Origin: Manihot esculenta
Lineage: Eukaryota > Streptophyta > Magnoliopsida > Malpighiales > Euphorbiaceae
Reading direction: 5' to 3'
NCBI RefSeq assembly: GCF_001659605.2
Contig: NC_035176.2
Location: 28,638,716 to 28,702,715 of the forward strand
Length of the DNA: 64,000 nt
Shown: piece by piece, positions 48,460 to 57,800 of the stretch
Layout of the letters: each line of letters starts with the position of its first letter
Position numbering within the stretch: position 1 is the stretch's first letter
The notes under the pieces: model-generated
Told to the model about the DNA's origin: nothing
The model's input: the letters and a program-made list of their open reading frames with translations, nothing else
Database searches by the model: none
Made by a program: the position numbers and the translations under genes

Positions 48460-49619
48460 GAAATGAGTCAAACCAGGCTTACTAAATGTTGTGTTTCGAA
48501 AACCCAGTGAATGATAACTGTGAGGGAAGACAGGGATTACTTCCTTTGACCCAAGACCAGTGCGGAGGAAAGACCAGGTTTGATTCCTGTGATCCATAGA
48601 GAGGCCAATAGAGAAGACCAGGTTTGATTCCTGTGACTCTATGGTAGCCAAGGTAACTTATGATATGCTGACCCTTACAGAGTGGGTTCTATGACACAGC
48701 GCATAGTGCATGGAGGTTACTTGGTAACGTGTCACTGGTGTGTTACAGATAGCCCTAAGGGCTATTTCAGATTAGTATATCTGAGTGGTTTTTAAGTTAA
48801 GTCTGGTAGTCTTTCAGAACAGTTTTCCAGTTGTTGGATCATGTATGGGATTGAGCAGGTAACCAGAGTTCAGTAGCAGGCTTGCTACGGGTCTAGGCGG
48901 CCTTAAGCCGATCTGGATCCTAGCGCCGAGCAGTTTGGAGCCGTTACAGAGGGGTATCGGTGTCCGGGCTGTTACAAAGTAAATGATGTTAAGAAGCAAA
49001 TGGATGAGAAACTTGCAGAGATGAATAGAATATGGGAGCAGAAATTCAAGATGCTTTTGGAGAAAAACAATAATATTAAATCAGTAAGTGATTAAAAACT
49101 AAGTCTCATTTTTTTTCTAATATAAGAATTTTTGTAAGCTATATAACTAGTATGAACCTAATTTTGTTATTAATATTTTCAAATAAAATTTTATACAGCC
49201 TATGGAAAATTTCCAAGATGATGAAATTGGAGGATGATTTGCAGTATATTTGAAGTTTTGGATTTTGAACCAGCCAGCAGCCTTATAATACTACTTTTAG
49301 AAAATTTAGATATTAATATTAGTGTTAGTATAGTATTATAATTTCAAGTATTTTTAGTGTGATTGCTTTATGACTTAAATTAGTTTATTTTGGATATTAG
49401 TTATTTTGGATTAAATTTATTGTTATTTTATAATTGTCATTCTGATTGAGTCTTAATATTAATATATAATTATTTTATAAATTTAAATTTTAGCTAAATT
49501 TTTTATATAAATTTTATATTTTATTATAAATTTTACCAAAATTATTAATAGATAAATAATATATGTAATAGTAAATTATAATATAATCCCATTAAATAAT
49601 AATAAATTAAATAAATATT

Positions 49620-50252
49620 ACATTTTAGCTACAAATAATTAATAGTAGCCATATGTACTATATTTAGAATAGCTTCTAATTTAATAATTTTGTGGCTTTA
49701 TTCAATAGTTATAAAATAAAATTAAGTGTAACAATTATACTAGAACTTGTCACTTTCTTATTTTTGTGGCTATAAATTTTATTTTTACCTTATAATTATT
49801 TAAATGTGGCTAATAGTAAATATTTTTGTCATACAGTTAAGTTTATGGCTAAATTTAGATATGTTAGCCATAAAATTAAATTTGTAACTATACATAAGTT
49901 TAAATTGCCACATTATTATTTTTGTAACATAATCATAGCAAAATCACTTACAAAAAAAAGTTGTTGTGGCAAAAAGAAAATGTGGTTACAAATATTCCAT
50001 TCTCGTGGCTAATAACTAGCCACAATATTTATTTTTAATGGCAATATTTTTGCTTCATTTAAATAAAAAGTGTGACTATAAATATTTATTTTAGCCACAA
50101 CACAGGTAAATCCTGTAACTAAACTTTAGTTACGCCACTTCTAGTTACGGCATGTCACAGGAAAAGTATGTTGTGGCAAAAGCATCTAGCCACCAAAATT
50201 CTATTTTTAGCTACAATTTATTTTGTGACAAGATATGGATAATGTTGTAGTG
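49620..50252. repeat. CACTA right terminal and subterminal repeats
   Basis: The same family of words (tgtggctaa, tagccacaa, gttgtggcaaaa) recurs over a dozen times, ending with the inverted terminal …gttgtagtg at 50244-50252. It pairs with 34154-34750. Confidence 0.82.
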
Positions 50253-50255
50253 GTA

Positions 50256-50653
50256 GGTCTAATCACCTCGCAGTCCTGCCCGCACGCGCGCCGGAGAGAA
50301 TTAAATGGCCGTCGGCATGGAGAGGAGCCCTGACACATCCGTACGTACGGAGCTGAGTGACAGAGACAGCTAGCATTGTAGCAGAGAGGCAAATATACAT
50401 CACGAGCAGACGGGAAGGGAGGCCTCTCTTCTTCCTTCTTCTTCTTGGACTCCATTTTTCATTATTTTTCTCTCTGCAATTCTTACCTATCCATACTACT
50501 TTAGTTCATAAAATCTGACTTGAACGTCGGAGGATCTCCACCGGGACATTCTCGATAGACCCATGACAATCTTTTTTCATTTTGCAGATTTCTTCTTCGA
50601 ATCAAGTATTGAAGAACCCATACGATGGACCAAAAAGAAAACCAGATTTATCA
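50256..50653 (+). repeat. Tat-like LTR, right fragment
   Basis: Sequence from the GTA target site to the proposed LTR end …ATTTATCA. It is GC-richer than the DNA that follows. It contains gaacgtcggaggatctccac at 50523-50542, the word set I associate with Tat-type LTR ends. The minus-strand ORF 50207-50455 has no domain and crosses the CACTA border, so it is not a gene. Confidence 0.48.
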
Positions 50654-52300
50654 AAAATAATTTTAATATATTTTTTAAAATTAAGAGAATAATTAATAAA
50701 TGTTTTAAAATTAAATAATAAAATATTTTATTTATAATTTTAAAGATTAAAAAAAATATCTAAATTAGTCAATGCTATTTCCATCATTAACGTAGTAAAC
50801 ATGTTACACATGACCCGTCCTCCAAGTATGGGATACCCTAACTAAGACTTAAAAGGTAACAAAATAATCTTGTCCATGAGATGAGAAATATATATTTTTA
50901 TGAATTAAGAAAACAATCACAGTATTTAAAGAGATTAACCTAATTTGTATAATATTTAAAAATATAATAATTATATAATAAATTCATATTCAAGTTCTCA
51001 TATTCTAATTCGTCGCTAAAAAAACAACGGAGGGAGTGGGGACTCTTTTGCCACCCAAAATTCACGTGTCTTACCGTTGATTGGCAATGGGATAAATCAA
51101 AAGGTATGGAGCTAACTTATTTTAACTAATTATGCAATTGGCAATCCCTTTGACCTTTGTAGGCCCTAATCTCATTATGTTTTGCTCACTAAAGTCTCAA
51201 GTGGGACATATTAAAAAAAAAAAAAAAAACTAGGGATGCTTAATTGGTCACCATTCTAGTTTTCAGATTAATTGGTTAAAGAGTTTTGAGATTCCAATTT
51301 CATACTTAAAAAAAAAATACATGTTTTTTAAAGGAATCTTAAAATTGTTATTATTGAAAAAGTTTTATTTAAATATCTCTCTCAATTCATATACAAATAA
51401 GAATATTATGTAGTTAATATAAATAATATTTAATTAATGAATTTAAATTAAATTACTTTAAAATTTATTATTTTTTAAATTCATTGAAAGGCGAAAGAAA
51501 AAAAAAAAAAAGAGAAAAAGAAAGTAATTGGCGTGGGTTTATTATTCGCATATTCCTGATGACCCAAAAAGAAGCGACCTGCCCTTCAGCTTCTGGTCAG
51601 GGGTGAAAGACAAGACCGACATTGATTTTATCGCTTAGATCCGAGTCCCACAATAAAACGTCGTCGTTTTACTGGATGAGTATTGTGAGCTTTTATTGAA
51701 TGCTCTCACAGCCTCACATGCACCCACATCCACTTCTTCTGTTTTGTCCATTTCTCACAGAATTGTGGCCTTCCTCCCATTTATTTTTTTTTTAAAAAAA
51801 AATACAAATCTAAAATATCCATAATTTTTTTAAGAAATTATTATTTAATTCTTATATTATTAAAAAATTAATTAATTAATTTTTTATTTAAAAAATATAT
51901 TTAAACATTATGACATTTTAAAAAATATTAATTAATTTATTCATAAATTATAATATAAAAAATTTAAAATATTTTTAATATAAATATATTAATTAATAAA
52001 TTTTTTATAAAATTAAGATTAATAAATAATTTTTTTAAAAAATAAAAAATTAATTAATAATTTTTTTAAATTAAAAAAATTAAATAAAAATTAAAAAATT
52101 AATTAGTAGATAATATATTTTAATATATTTTTTAAAATTAAAAGATTAATTTATAAATTTATTCATAATACAGGACTAAACAGTAATTTTTTCAAATTCC
52201 TTTTCAACTATAATCCTCCAACCACTTCGGTCCATACTCCATACTCCACAGATATCTCCATTTTTGAACCTCGCTTTCCACCGTTCTCCGGCCGAAAGCC
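50654..52300. other. AT-rich intergenic DNA upstream of the DUF761 gene
   Basis: No gene or repeat family recognised. It is very AT-rich from 51780 to 52160. A possible TATA box TATAAAT lies at 52152-52158, about 145 bases before the ATG at 52301. Poly-A/T runs occur near 51215 and 51500. Confidence 0.5.
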
Positions 52301-53218
52301 ATGTTTGAAGAATCTGTGTCATCGATACCCTCAATCTGGGCATCCATGAATAGTTGGTTCACTCCATCTGTTCTCTTTGTCTTCCTCAATCTCATGATAG
52401 GCACCATTGCTATATCTTCAAGGTTAGCCTCCGCCTCCACGAAACCCGCCCACCACCAAGACGACAACAAACACCACCCCCACCACCACCCACTTGCTAG
52501 ATCTCCGTCCGTGCTTCAAAGATTCAAATCTATCAACTTTTACAGTTACAGATCCCCTGAATCCACTTCTGTAACCTATGAAAAATCTCAGCAATTTGAC
52601 TCCCATTTCACATCCCCTCAAGAAGAATACCACCAAAATCAGCCTTTTGTTTCCAGATCTCCTTCTATGCTTCAACGTCTCAAGTCTGTCAACCTCTATA
52701 ATTACTTTTCTCAGGAACCCATTAGCAATACTGTGCCTAGAACTCAAGAAACTCACACTCATTTCACTCTGCAGCCTGTTTATCAACAGGAAAAAGAACA
52801 GCTCGAAGAACAAGAAGAGGGAGTGGATACAGAGGAAGAAGAAACTGAGGAAATCCAAGATCAAGAGCAGACCCTTGACGAGATATACAGCAAGCTGAAG
52901 AGCAATAATAAAGTGAGCATATCCAAATCTGACACAAAGCCAACTTCTGGCGATGTTCCCACAAAACTTCAAAAGAAAATGAAGAAATCTGCTAGCTCAA
53001 AGTCTGCTTTTGTTCATTCTGAAGAAGACGACATTGTGGAAGCTCGTCGGCCGGCGACTGTGAGAGAAAGCAAGACTAAAGCGACAGAGATGGATGATGC
53101 AGAAGTGGATGCCAGAGCTGATGATTTTATCAACAGGTTTAAGCAGCAGTTGAAGTTGCAGAGGATTGATTCCATTATCAGGGACAAGGAGATGAGCAGT
53201 AGTGGGAAGGGAAACTAA
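52301..53218 (+). CDS. DUF4408/DUF761 protein, A70-like
   Basis: This is a single-exon gene of 305 residues. The N-terminus has a DUF4408-type segment (about 12-45) with one predicted membrane helix (about 24-42, FVFLNLMIGTIAI). Then come a His-rich stretch (51-64), two copies of an SPS-[VM]-LQR-[FL]-KS-[IV]-N motif (68-83, 120-135), a Glu-rich acidic segment (163-190), a Lys/Ser-rich segment, and a C-terminal DUF761 motif (about 266-298, ADDFINRFKQQLKLQRIDSI). This architecture matches the plant family that includes the PAMP-induced protein A70 of Arabidopsis. Molecular function is unknown; members respond to pathogens and stress. ATG 52301 is used because the DUF4408 helix follows at the usual distance. 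The frame is intact and no neighbour suggests a shared role. Minus-strand ORFs over it are shadows. Confidence 0.88.
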   Translation: MFEESVSSIPSIWASMNSWFTPSVLFVFLNLMIGTIAISSRLASASTKPAHHQDDNKHHPHHHPLARSPSVLQRFKSINFYSYRSPESTSVTYEKSQQFDSHFTSPQEEYHQNQPFVSRSPSMLQRLKSVNLYNYFSQEPISNTVPRTQETHTHFTLQPVYQQEKEQLEEQEEGVDTEEEETEEIQDQEQTLDEIYSKLKSNNKVSISKSDTKPTSGDVPTKLQKKMKKSASSKSAFVHSEEDDIVEARRPATVRESKTKATEMDDAEVDARADDFINRFKQQLKLQRIDSIIRDKEMSSSGKGN

Positions 53219-54339
53219 TTAAAGGTCGGTTTTCAATTTCTGGGTTGAATTTTAATTTTGTTTATTTGATTAAAATTTTAAGGGTTCATTGATTGTAAAT
53301 CAACTTGAAAATTTTACTGCTTTGGTGCCTTTTCTGTGTAAGCTTTGCTCAGCTCAGCTTAAGTATTTGTTACAAATCCCTTATCCAATCTAGCTATCCT
53401 ATAATTTTCAACTTATTTGTGATACTCACTAAAATCACTAAAAATTCAGCTTATTAGTTGCAAAACTCTTTCAACGTTAAAGGCTTCTGCAGCACTAGCA
53501 AGATAAGGAGGAAAGTGAAAGGAGAGAAAAAGAAAAAGAGAAGAGGTGGAAATTTAAAGTATAAGGACATTTCAGTCCTTCAATTCAAATATGGCATTGA
53601 ATGATATCTAAGAAAAGAGATGGGATTTTATGGTTTTCTCTTAACTAGAGAAATTAAGTTTGAGTTGAAATGAAACACTTTCCAAACTTGGGTTTGGTCT
53701 GTCTAAATTCAAATTTGCGTTGAATGAGTTTAGATTAGGGAAAAGGGAAAGATGTGTCCAATGGCCATGGGGGCCTTACTTTAGGGGGGGTGGTTAATGA
53801 AGATGGGTAGATGAAAGAAAGGAGAGGTGGGTGCTTGGCTGTGCTTGGTTGGAAGGCACGTGGGAGATTTTATTGGTGCACTATGCTTTCACACCTTCTG
53901 GACTTTTCCTTATAAGATGTAACATTTAGCAACCAATTATAGTTTTTTTTTTTTTGAAGGAATCATTTTAAATTATAAACATTGATCCTAGTTTTGCTCC
54001 TAATATAATTATTAATTTGGATTTTCCCCCCCTTTGCATCAATAATAGAATGATGGATTATTGCTTCATAGTGCAGATTTTTTGTGCATTACAGAAAGAT
54101 TATGATTAATAATTGAAATTAAACTTAATGCTTTGGTATATTAAGGAAACTATCGAGTATAGTTCAGCTGGTGCACTGCATGTGTAATTTTATTTTTTTT
54201 AAATCTATAATTTAATTGATTCAAATATAAGTATTTGATATACTAAATAAATTATATAATTTAGCGGTGAAATAAAGAAATTTTAATGTTGTGGATTTAC
54301 GTATAAACAAAATTTAATGCTTTGATATAAGGTTAATGG
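53219..54339. other. Intergenic, no gene seen
   Basis: 3' flank of the DUF761 gene, then AT-rich sequence with T-runs (about 53944) and no convincing ORF. A cacgtg G-box at 53869-53874 has no nearby gene to serve. Confidence 0.45.
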
Positions 54340-54432
54340 TAAATGCACTCACAAGCTTAGCTTGATAGTAAGTACATCCGAATAAATTTGAGAGATTTTG
54401 AGTTCAATCCATCACTCCCATTTAAAAAAAAA
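54340..54432 (+). mobile_element. Possible tRNA-derived SINE fragment
   Basis: A box A-like ttagcttgatagtaag at 54358-54373 and box B-like gagttcaatcc at 54400-54410 are spaced as in tRNA-derived promoters. They are followed by a short gap and an A-run (54424-54432). It does not fold into a tRNA that I can draw. Small degenerate SINEs in plants look like this. No target duplication was found. Confidence 0.35.
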
Positions 54433-55084
54433 GTTAATGGCAAATAAATATACCTATTTTTTGGCCAATAATGTTGCTTAGTGTATCCACTCGTTAAGTA
54501 AAATAAAATAAGGAAACAAATGAATTTGAGAAATAAAAAGAAAGGATTTGAGCAGATATGAAATTTGATGAATTTTTTAAAAAAAATTTAGTTGCCTTTA
54601 TATCTTCGAGTAATCAAATGTCAGGTAGTTTTCTTAAATTTTTATTAGAGAAATTTGAAAAAACATATAAAATTAATAAAATCGAAGGATAATTTTCACT
54701 CATTCTTATTGAATTTAAATTATTATTTTATTATAATCATTAAATTTTAATTTATTTTTAAAAAATTATTAATATTTAAATATTTATTTAAAATAATCTT
54801 TGGAGTGAGCTTTTCATAAATTTTCTGATAAAAAACAGATGTGATATATTTTATGTGACTAAAAAAAAGAAAAATAAAATTCTTTTGCCGCATTAGATGG
54901 TAGAGTTCCATTTCACTCGCATGACGTTTTAGAAGTTCACTCTCGCTTTCAAGACCAAAACTTTCGAATTCTTCGCCGATGAGACTGCAACAGATGAGAT
55001 TGTCCACATCCATGATTTCTCCCTCCTTGACTCTACAGAAAATTTCATTTCTGATGAGAAAGTTATCATCCTCTTCCAACTCAG
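54433..55084. other. AT-rich intergenic, no gene accepted
   Basis: Contains a minus-strand ORF (54747-55079, start MEEDDNFLIRNEIF) with no domain that I recognise. Its last third resembles the reverse of a repeat at 57660-57800. I do not accept it as a gene. Confidence 0.4.
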
Positions 55085-55734
55085 TTGAAGATTAAAAAGT
55101 TATCATCCTCTACCACATACCGCCACACCCACCGTGACACCCATCACCACCACCAACACTATCCTTACTACCCATCAACGTCTTCTTCCAACTCAGTGTC
55201 CCTTAAAGGTTGCTGTTGTTACCTCTCCCTCCTCTTCTCCTTCCATGCTCTCCTTGTCCTCTCCATTTTCCTCATCATAATTCTTGTCATCAAGCCGAAG
55301 AAACCTTAGTTCGATCTTCAACAAGTTGGAGTCTTTGCTTAGTACATGGGCAACTTTGCTTCCAACACCGCTTTGTTCGATCCTACCACCGTCGCCATTG
55401 GTCCCACTACCGCTTCACTCTCTTTAACCATCCACATGCTATTCATTGCCGTTAATCCTAACAAGGTTGGCATCAAGTATGGAGAATCTCAATTTACTGT
55501 TATGTACCATGGAATTCCTTTGGGGAAGGCTTCGGATCCTGAGTTTAACCAAGAAGCTCATAGCGAGCAACAGGTAGAGGCCACCATCTCTCCGTTGATC
55601 GCTATAGCTTGCTGCAGGCAAATGCTACTAAGTTGATTAGGGATGCCTCATTGAATGATAGAGTGGACCTTCAGGTTCTGGGTGAAGTTAGTGCTAAGAT
55701 TCATGTTTTAGGCTTGGATTCCCCTGGAGTCCAA
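55085..55734 (+). pseudogene. LEA_2/NHL-type membrane protein pseudogene
   Basis: The frame opens at 55085 with a His/Tyr-rich head, a Cys cluster (GCCCYL) and a membrane helix ending KPKKP. It stops at a TAG (about 55306) where related proteins as I recall have Gln, and at another TAG about 14 codons on (near 55340). The LEA_2 domain follows in the same phase (TTASLSLTIHMLF, VNPNKVGIKYGES, FTVMYHGIPLG) until a frameshift near 55592, after which the phase changes (NATKLIRDASLNDRVDL…) up to a splice donor GTAAGC at 55735. The short second exon expected for this group is not visible downstream. It belongs to the NDR1/HIN1-like superfamily of single-pass plasma-membrane proteins. Two stops and a frameshift make it inactive. 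Confidence 0.78.
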
Positions 55735-57354
55735 GTAAGCCATTTTTAGCAATTTACTTCTTCCTTTTATCTTTCATTAACTTTTGTTTTTTCTTCATAC
55801 TTTTCTGGCTTGTTTCTGAATTTTTTGGATGTGTTATTTTCTAGACATAAGAATTTTAGTTGCTTATTAAATTTTTTGCTTTGAATTCTTCCAGTTTCCT
55901 GCTTGGGGTGGGTTATTACATCTTTCCATTTTAATTACCGACATTTTGCACTAAATTTCTTCCGAGTATCTGAGTTTGGGTCTTCGTGATTCTGAAATTT
56001 CTATTTCACACTATTTAGTTCTTGTGGTTTCTAATTTTATATTCAATTTCTAACATTCGCTGCCCCATCTTTTACTGTCAACTGAAAGAAGAAAAAAAAA
56101 AGAGTAAATGAAGATACAAAGCACTTCTTCACCGGCATGGGAAAAAAAGTGGAAGATTTTAAATTTATGAATTAGGAGTTGGGGGAAAGATATTTATGGA
56201 TTTAGGATTGAGGTGTCAGATTACAGCCGAAAAAAGTGTTTAGAAATTAAATAATTAATAAAAAAATAGATAAATAAGTTGATTAATTAATATGAATATT
56301 TAAAATTAAATTATGTTGTGATTTAAATAATTAATAATAAATAAATAAATTAATATGAATATTTAAAATTATAAAAATTAAATTTATTTTTTATTAAGCT
56401 GCTATTTGGAATTATAAAATAAAATTATGCTGTTATTTAAATAATTAATAAAAAATTAATTAATTAATTAATATAAATATTTAAAATTATAAAAATTAAA
56501 TTTATTTTTATTGATCTGCTATTTAAAATTATAGAATAAAATTATGCTGTGATTAAATATTATATACAATCGCCTAATTGTTTATAATTTATCAAAGATA
56601 TTTTATTAATTTATTCAGTGATTAGATTAATTAATTAATTTACTTCTATTTGATAAATTATAAACAACTCCGTTTTCATATGATATTGAATAGTAAGATA
56701 ATATAATAATTTTAAATATTTTATATAATTCTGTTTTCATATGAAATTGAATAATAAAATAATATAATAATTTTAAATATTTTATATAAATCATTTATAA
56801 TTTATTAAAAAGAAAAAATAATTAAATTAAATAATTAATTCAGTGAAACAATCTTGTATAGGTTCAGGATAATATTATAATTCTAAATATTTTTGTGTGC
56901 AATTGCTTTATTATTAATTTTTATAGTATTCTTATATATTAAAAATATTTTTATAAAATATAACAATTATTTATAATTAGTCTTAATATTTTGTAAAGTT
57001 ATGTAATAACATTCAATGTATACAAAAAAACAATACTGATATTATTTAATTGTAGAATTACTGTATTAATCTATTAAACTAATAAAAAATTTTATCATTA
57101 GATAAATGTATACTATATGATTGAATTATTTTTATATATCTAATTAGAATATAATATTAATTTTATGATTCTAAAATTATATAATATCAGTAATTTTTTA
57201 TTTAAATATTAATAATAAATTTTTTAAATATTATTATATTAAAATTATAAAAAATATTTATTATTATAAAAATATAATATAAATAATATTTTTAAATTAA
57301 TATAATATAAATATTTTATTATAATATATTAATAATTAAAAAAATAAAAAACAT
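55735..57354. other. AT-rich intergenic, no gene seen
   Basis: The intron-like flank of the LEA_2 pseudogene grades into DNA dominated by taattaattaa and atataatatt runs (56250-57350). Two related units around gctgttatttaaataattaat recur near 56300-56520, a local tandem-like repeat. No coding signal. Confidence 0.5.
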
Positions 57355-57800
57355 TAAATCATTGCGCTGCGCCATTTTAAGTGGTGCGAGACCAAATTTT
57401 TTTTAAAAAAACAATAATGCCTGGCGTCATTTAAAATGGCGCTAGGCCTTGGCACCGGTTAAAAATGCGCCAAACACATTTTTCGATTGCGACCTGACAC
57501 TCCAACTCCAAATTCACAAATATTTTACCCCCAACCCCTAATTCATAAATTTAAAACCTCCCACCCTTAAATTGACAAAAAGCTCAAAAAAAACTGAGTA
57601 AAAATGGGATACTTGAATTTGCGAATATCATGCAGAGGTTTAAAGTTTTGGCAAAATAACATAATTTTAAAAATTTTAAGCTATATAGAATATATCATCA
57701 GTGTGGTTCGTCGAAAAATTGATCGAAAACTTATTCGAATGACTATTTCAGATAACTATTTAAACGTCAATAATTATTTTGAAACAAATTGAAGTTTAAT
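57355..57800. repeat. Decayed repeat with GGCGC/ccattttaa palindromic words
   Basis: gcgccattttaagtggtgcg (57369-57388) and tggcgtcatttaaaatggcg (57422-57441) are related words in an otherwise AT-rich area, the second of them palindromic. At 57660-57800 follows a segment whose translation resembles, in reverse orientation, 54900-54747. It looks like an old transposon remnant of unknown class. Confidence 0.4.

Larger units (their letters stand above)
39485..48976 (+). mobile_element. Solo Tekay LTR E, split by Athila B
   Basis: Starts TGTAATACCCGG at 39485 and ends GGGCTGTTACA at 48976, with AAGTA on both sides (39480-39484; 48977-48981). Its own length is about 2.5 kb (39485-41470 plus 48465-48976), longer and more divergent than the other Tekay LTRs here. 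It has TTCGGCCGCCGAA palindromes at 39662-39775 and 40313-40555 and a TATTTAAG at 39796-39803 in the TATA position. No internal Tekay sequence is present. Athila B cut it at GAAAT. Confidence 0.92.
36678..49237 (+). pseudogene. TNPA-like transposase gene (Transposase_24 / Ptta-En-Spm), broken
   Basis: This is a spliced gene read from the plus strand. Exons by GT-AG and frame: 36678-36810; 36890-37318; 37424-37668; 37770-37978; 38078-38170; 39045-39146; 39240-49083 (interrupted); 49199-49237 ending TGA. The N-terminal half has a PB1-like segment with a DIYTLF motif. The C-terminal half has Transposase_24 features: an EWKYLV-like WKYLVNLW stretch, NKANRCKR, YTGTKSFARLRDH, PSRLELF and a terminal coiled coil. 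It would bind the subterminal repeats and assist transposition. Damage: a 1-base frameshift near 37845, another in the A-run near 39330, a TAA at about 39456, and insertion of Tekay LTR E at 39485 with AAGTA duplicated. The frame resumes cleanly after the LTR. Confidence 0.82.
34154..50252 (+). mobile_element. CACTA (En/Spm) DNA transposon, full length with nested retroelements
   Basis: The left end starts CACTACAACATATT (34154) and the right end is the inverse of CACTACAACATTATCC (ending 50252). Both are flanked by a 3-bp duplication GTA (34151-34153; 50253-50255), as expected for CACTA elements. Subterminal regions are full of TAGCCACAA/TTGTGGCTA words. Its own DNA is about 6.6 kb; the remaining 9.5 kb is Tekay LTR E with Athila B inside. 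It carries a decayed TNPA-like transposase gene on the plus strand and a captured host-gene fragment on the minus strand. I find no TNP2-like catalytic transposase, so it would depend on another element. Confidence 0.9.
33948..50653 (+). repeat. Probable Tat-like LTR, split by the CACTA element
   Basis: The proposed LTR has outer ends TGATGACC… (33948) and …ATTTATCA (50653), which form a TGAT/ATCA terminal repeat. Its first 206 bases run to the CACTA site at 34153, and its last part is 50256-50653. The last part contains gaacgtcggaggatctccac followed by a gggacattctc segment, a word combination I recall from the ends of Tat/Ogre/Retand LTRs. The LTR proper would be about 600 bp once the CACTA is removed. 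Exact ends are uncertain. Confidence 0.5.

Noticed and set aside
50207..50455. A gene start at the right CACTA border
   Set aside because: The ORF crosses the transposon end at 50252 and has no domain. The sequence is better explained as LTR.
52424..52972. 182-codon minus-strand ORF across the DUF761 gene
   Set aside because: It is the shadow of the real gene. Its hydrophobic composition comes from reading the complement of acidic and Ser-rich codons.
54340..54432. A functional tRNA gene
   Set aside because: Box-like words are present but no cloverleaf or anticodon stem could be drawn.
54747..55079. Minus-strand ORF of 110 codons (MEEDDNFL…)
   Set aside because: No recognisable domain, its C-terminal third is repeat-like AT-rich sequence, and no splice or promoter context supports it.
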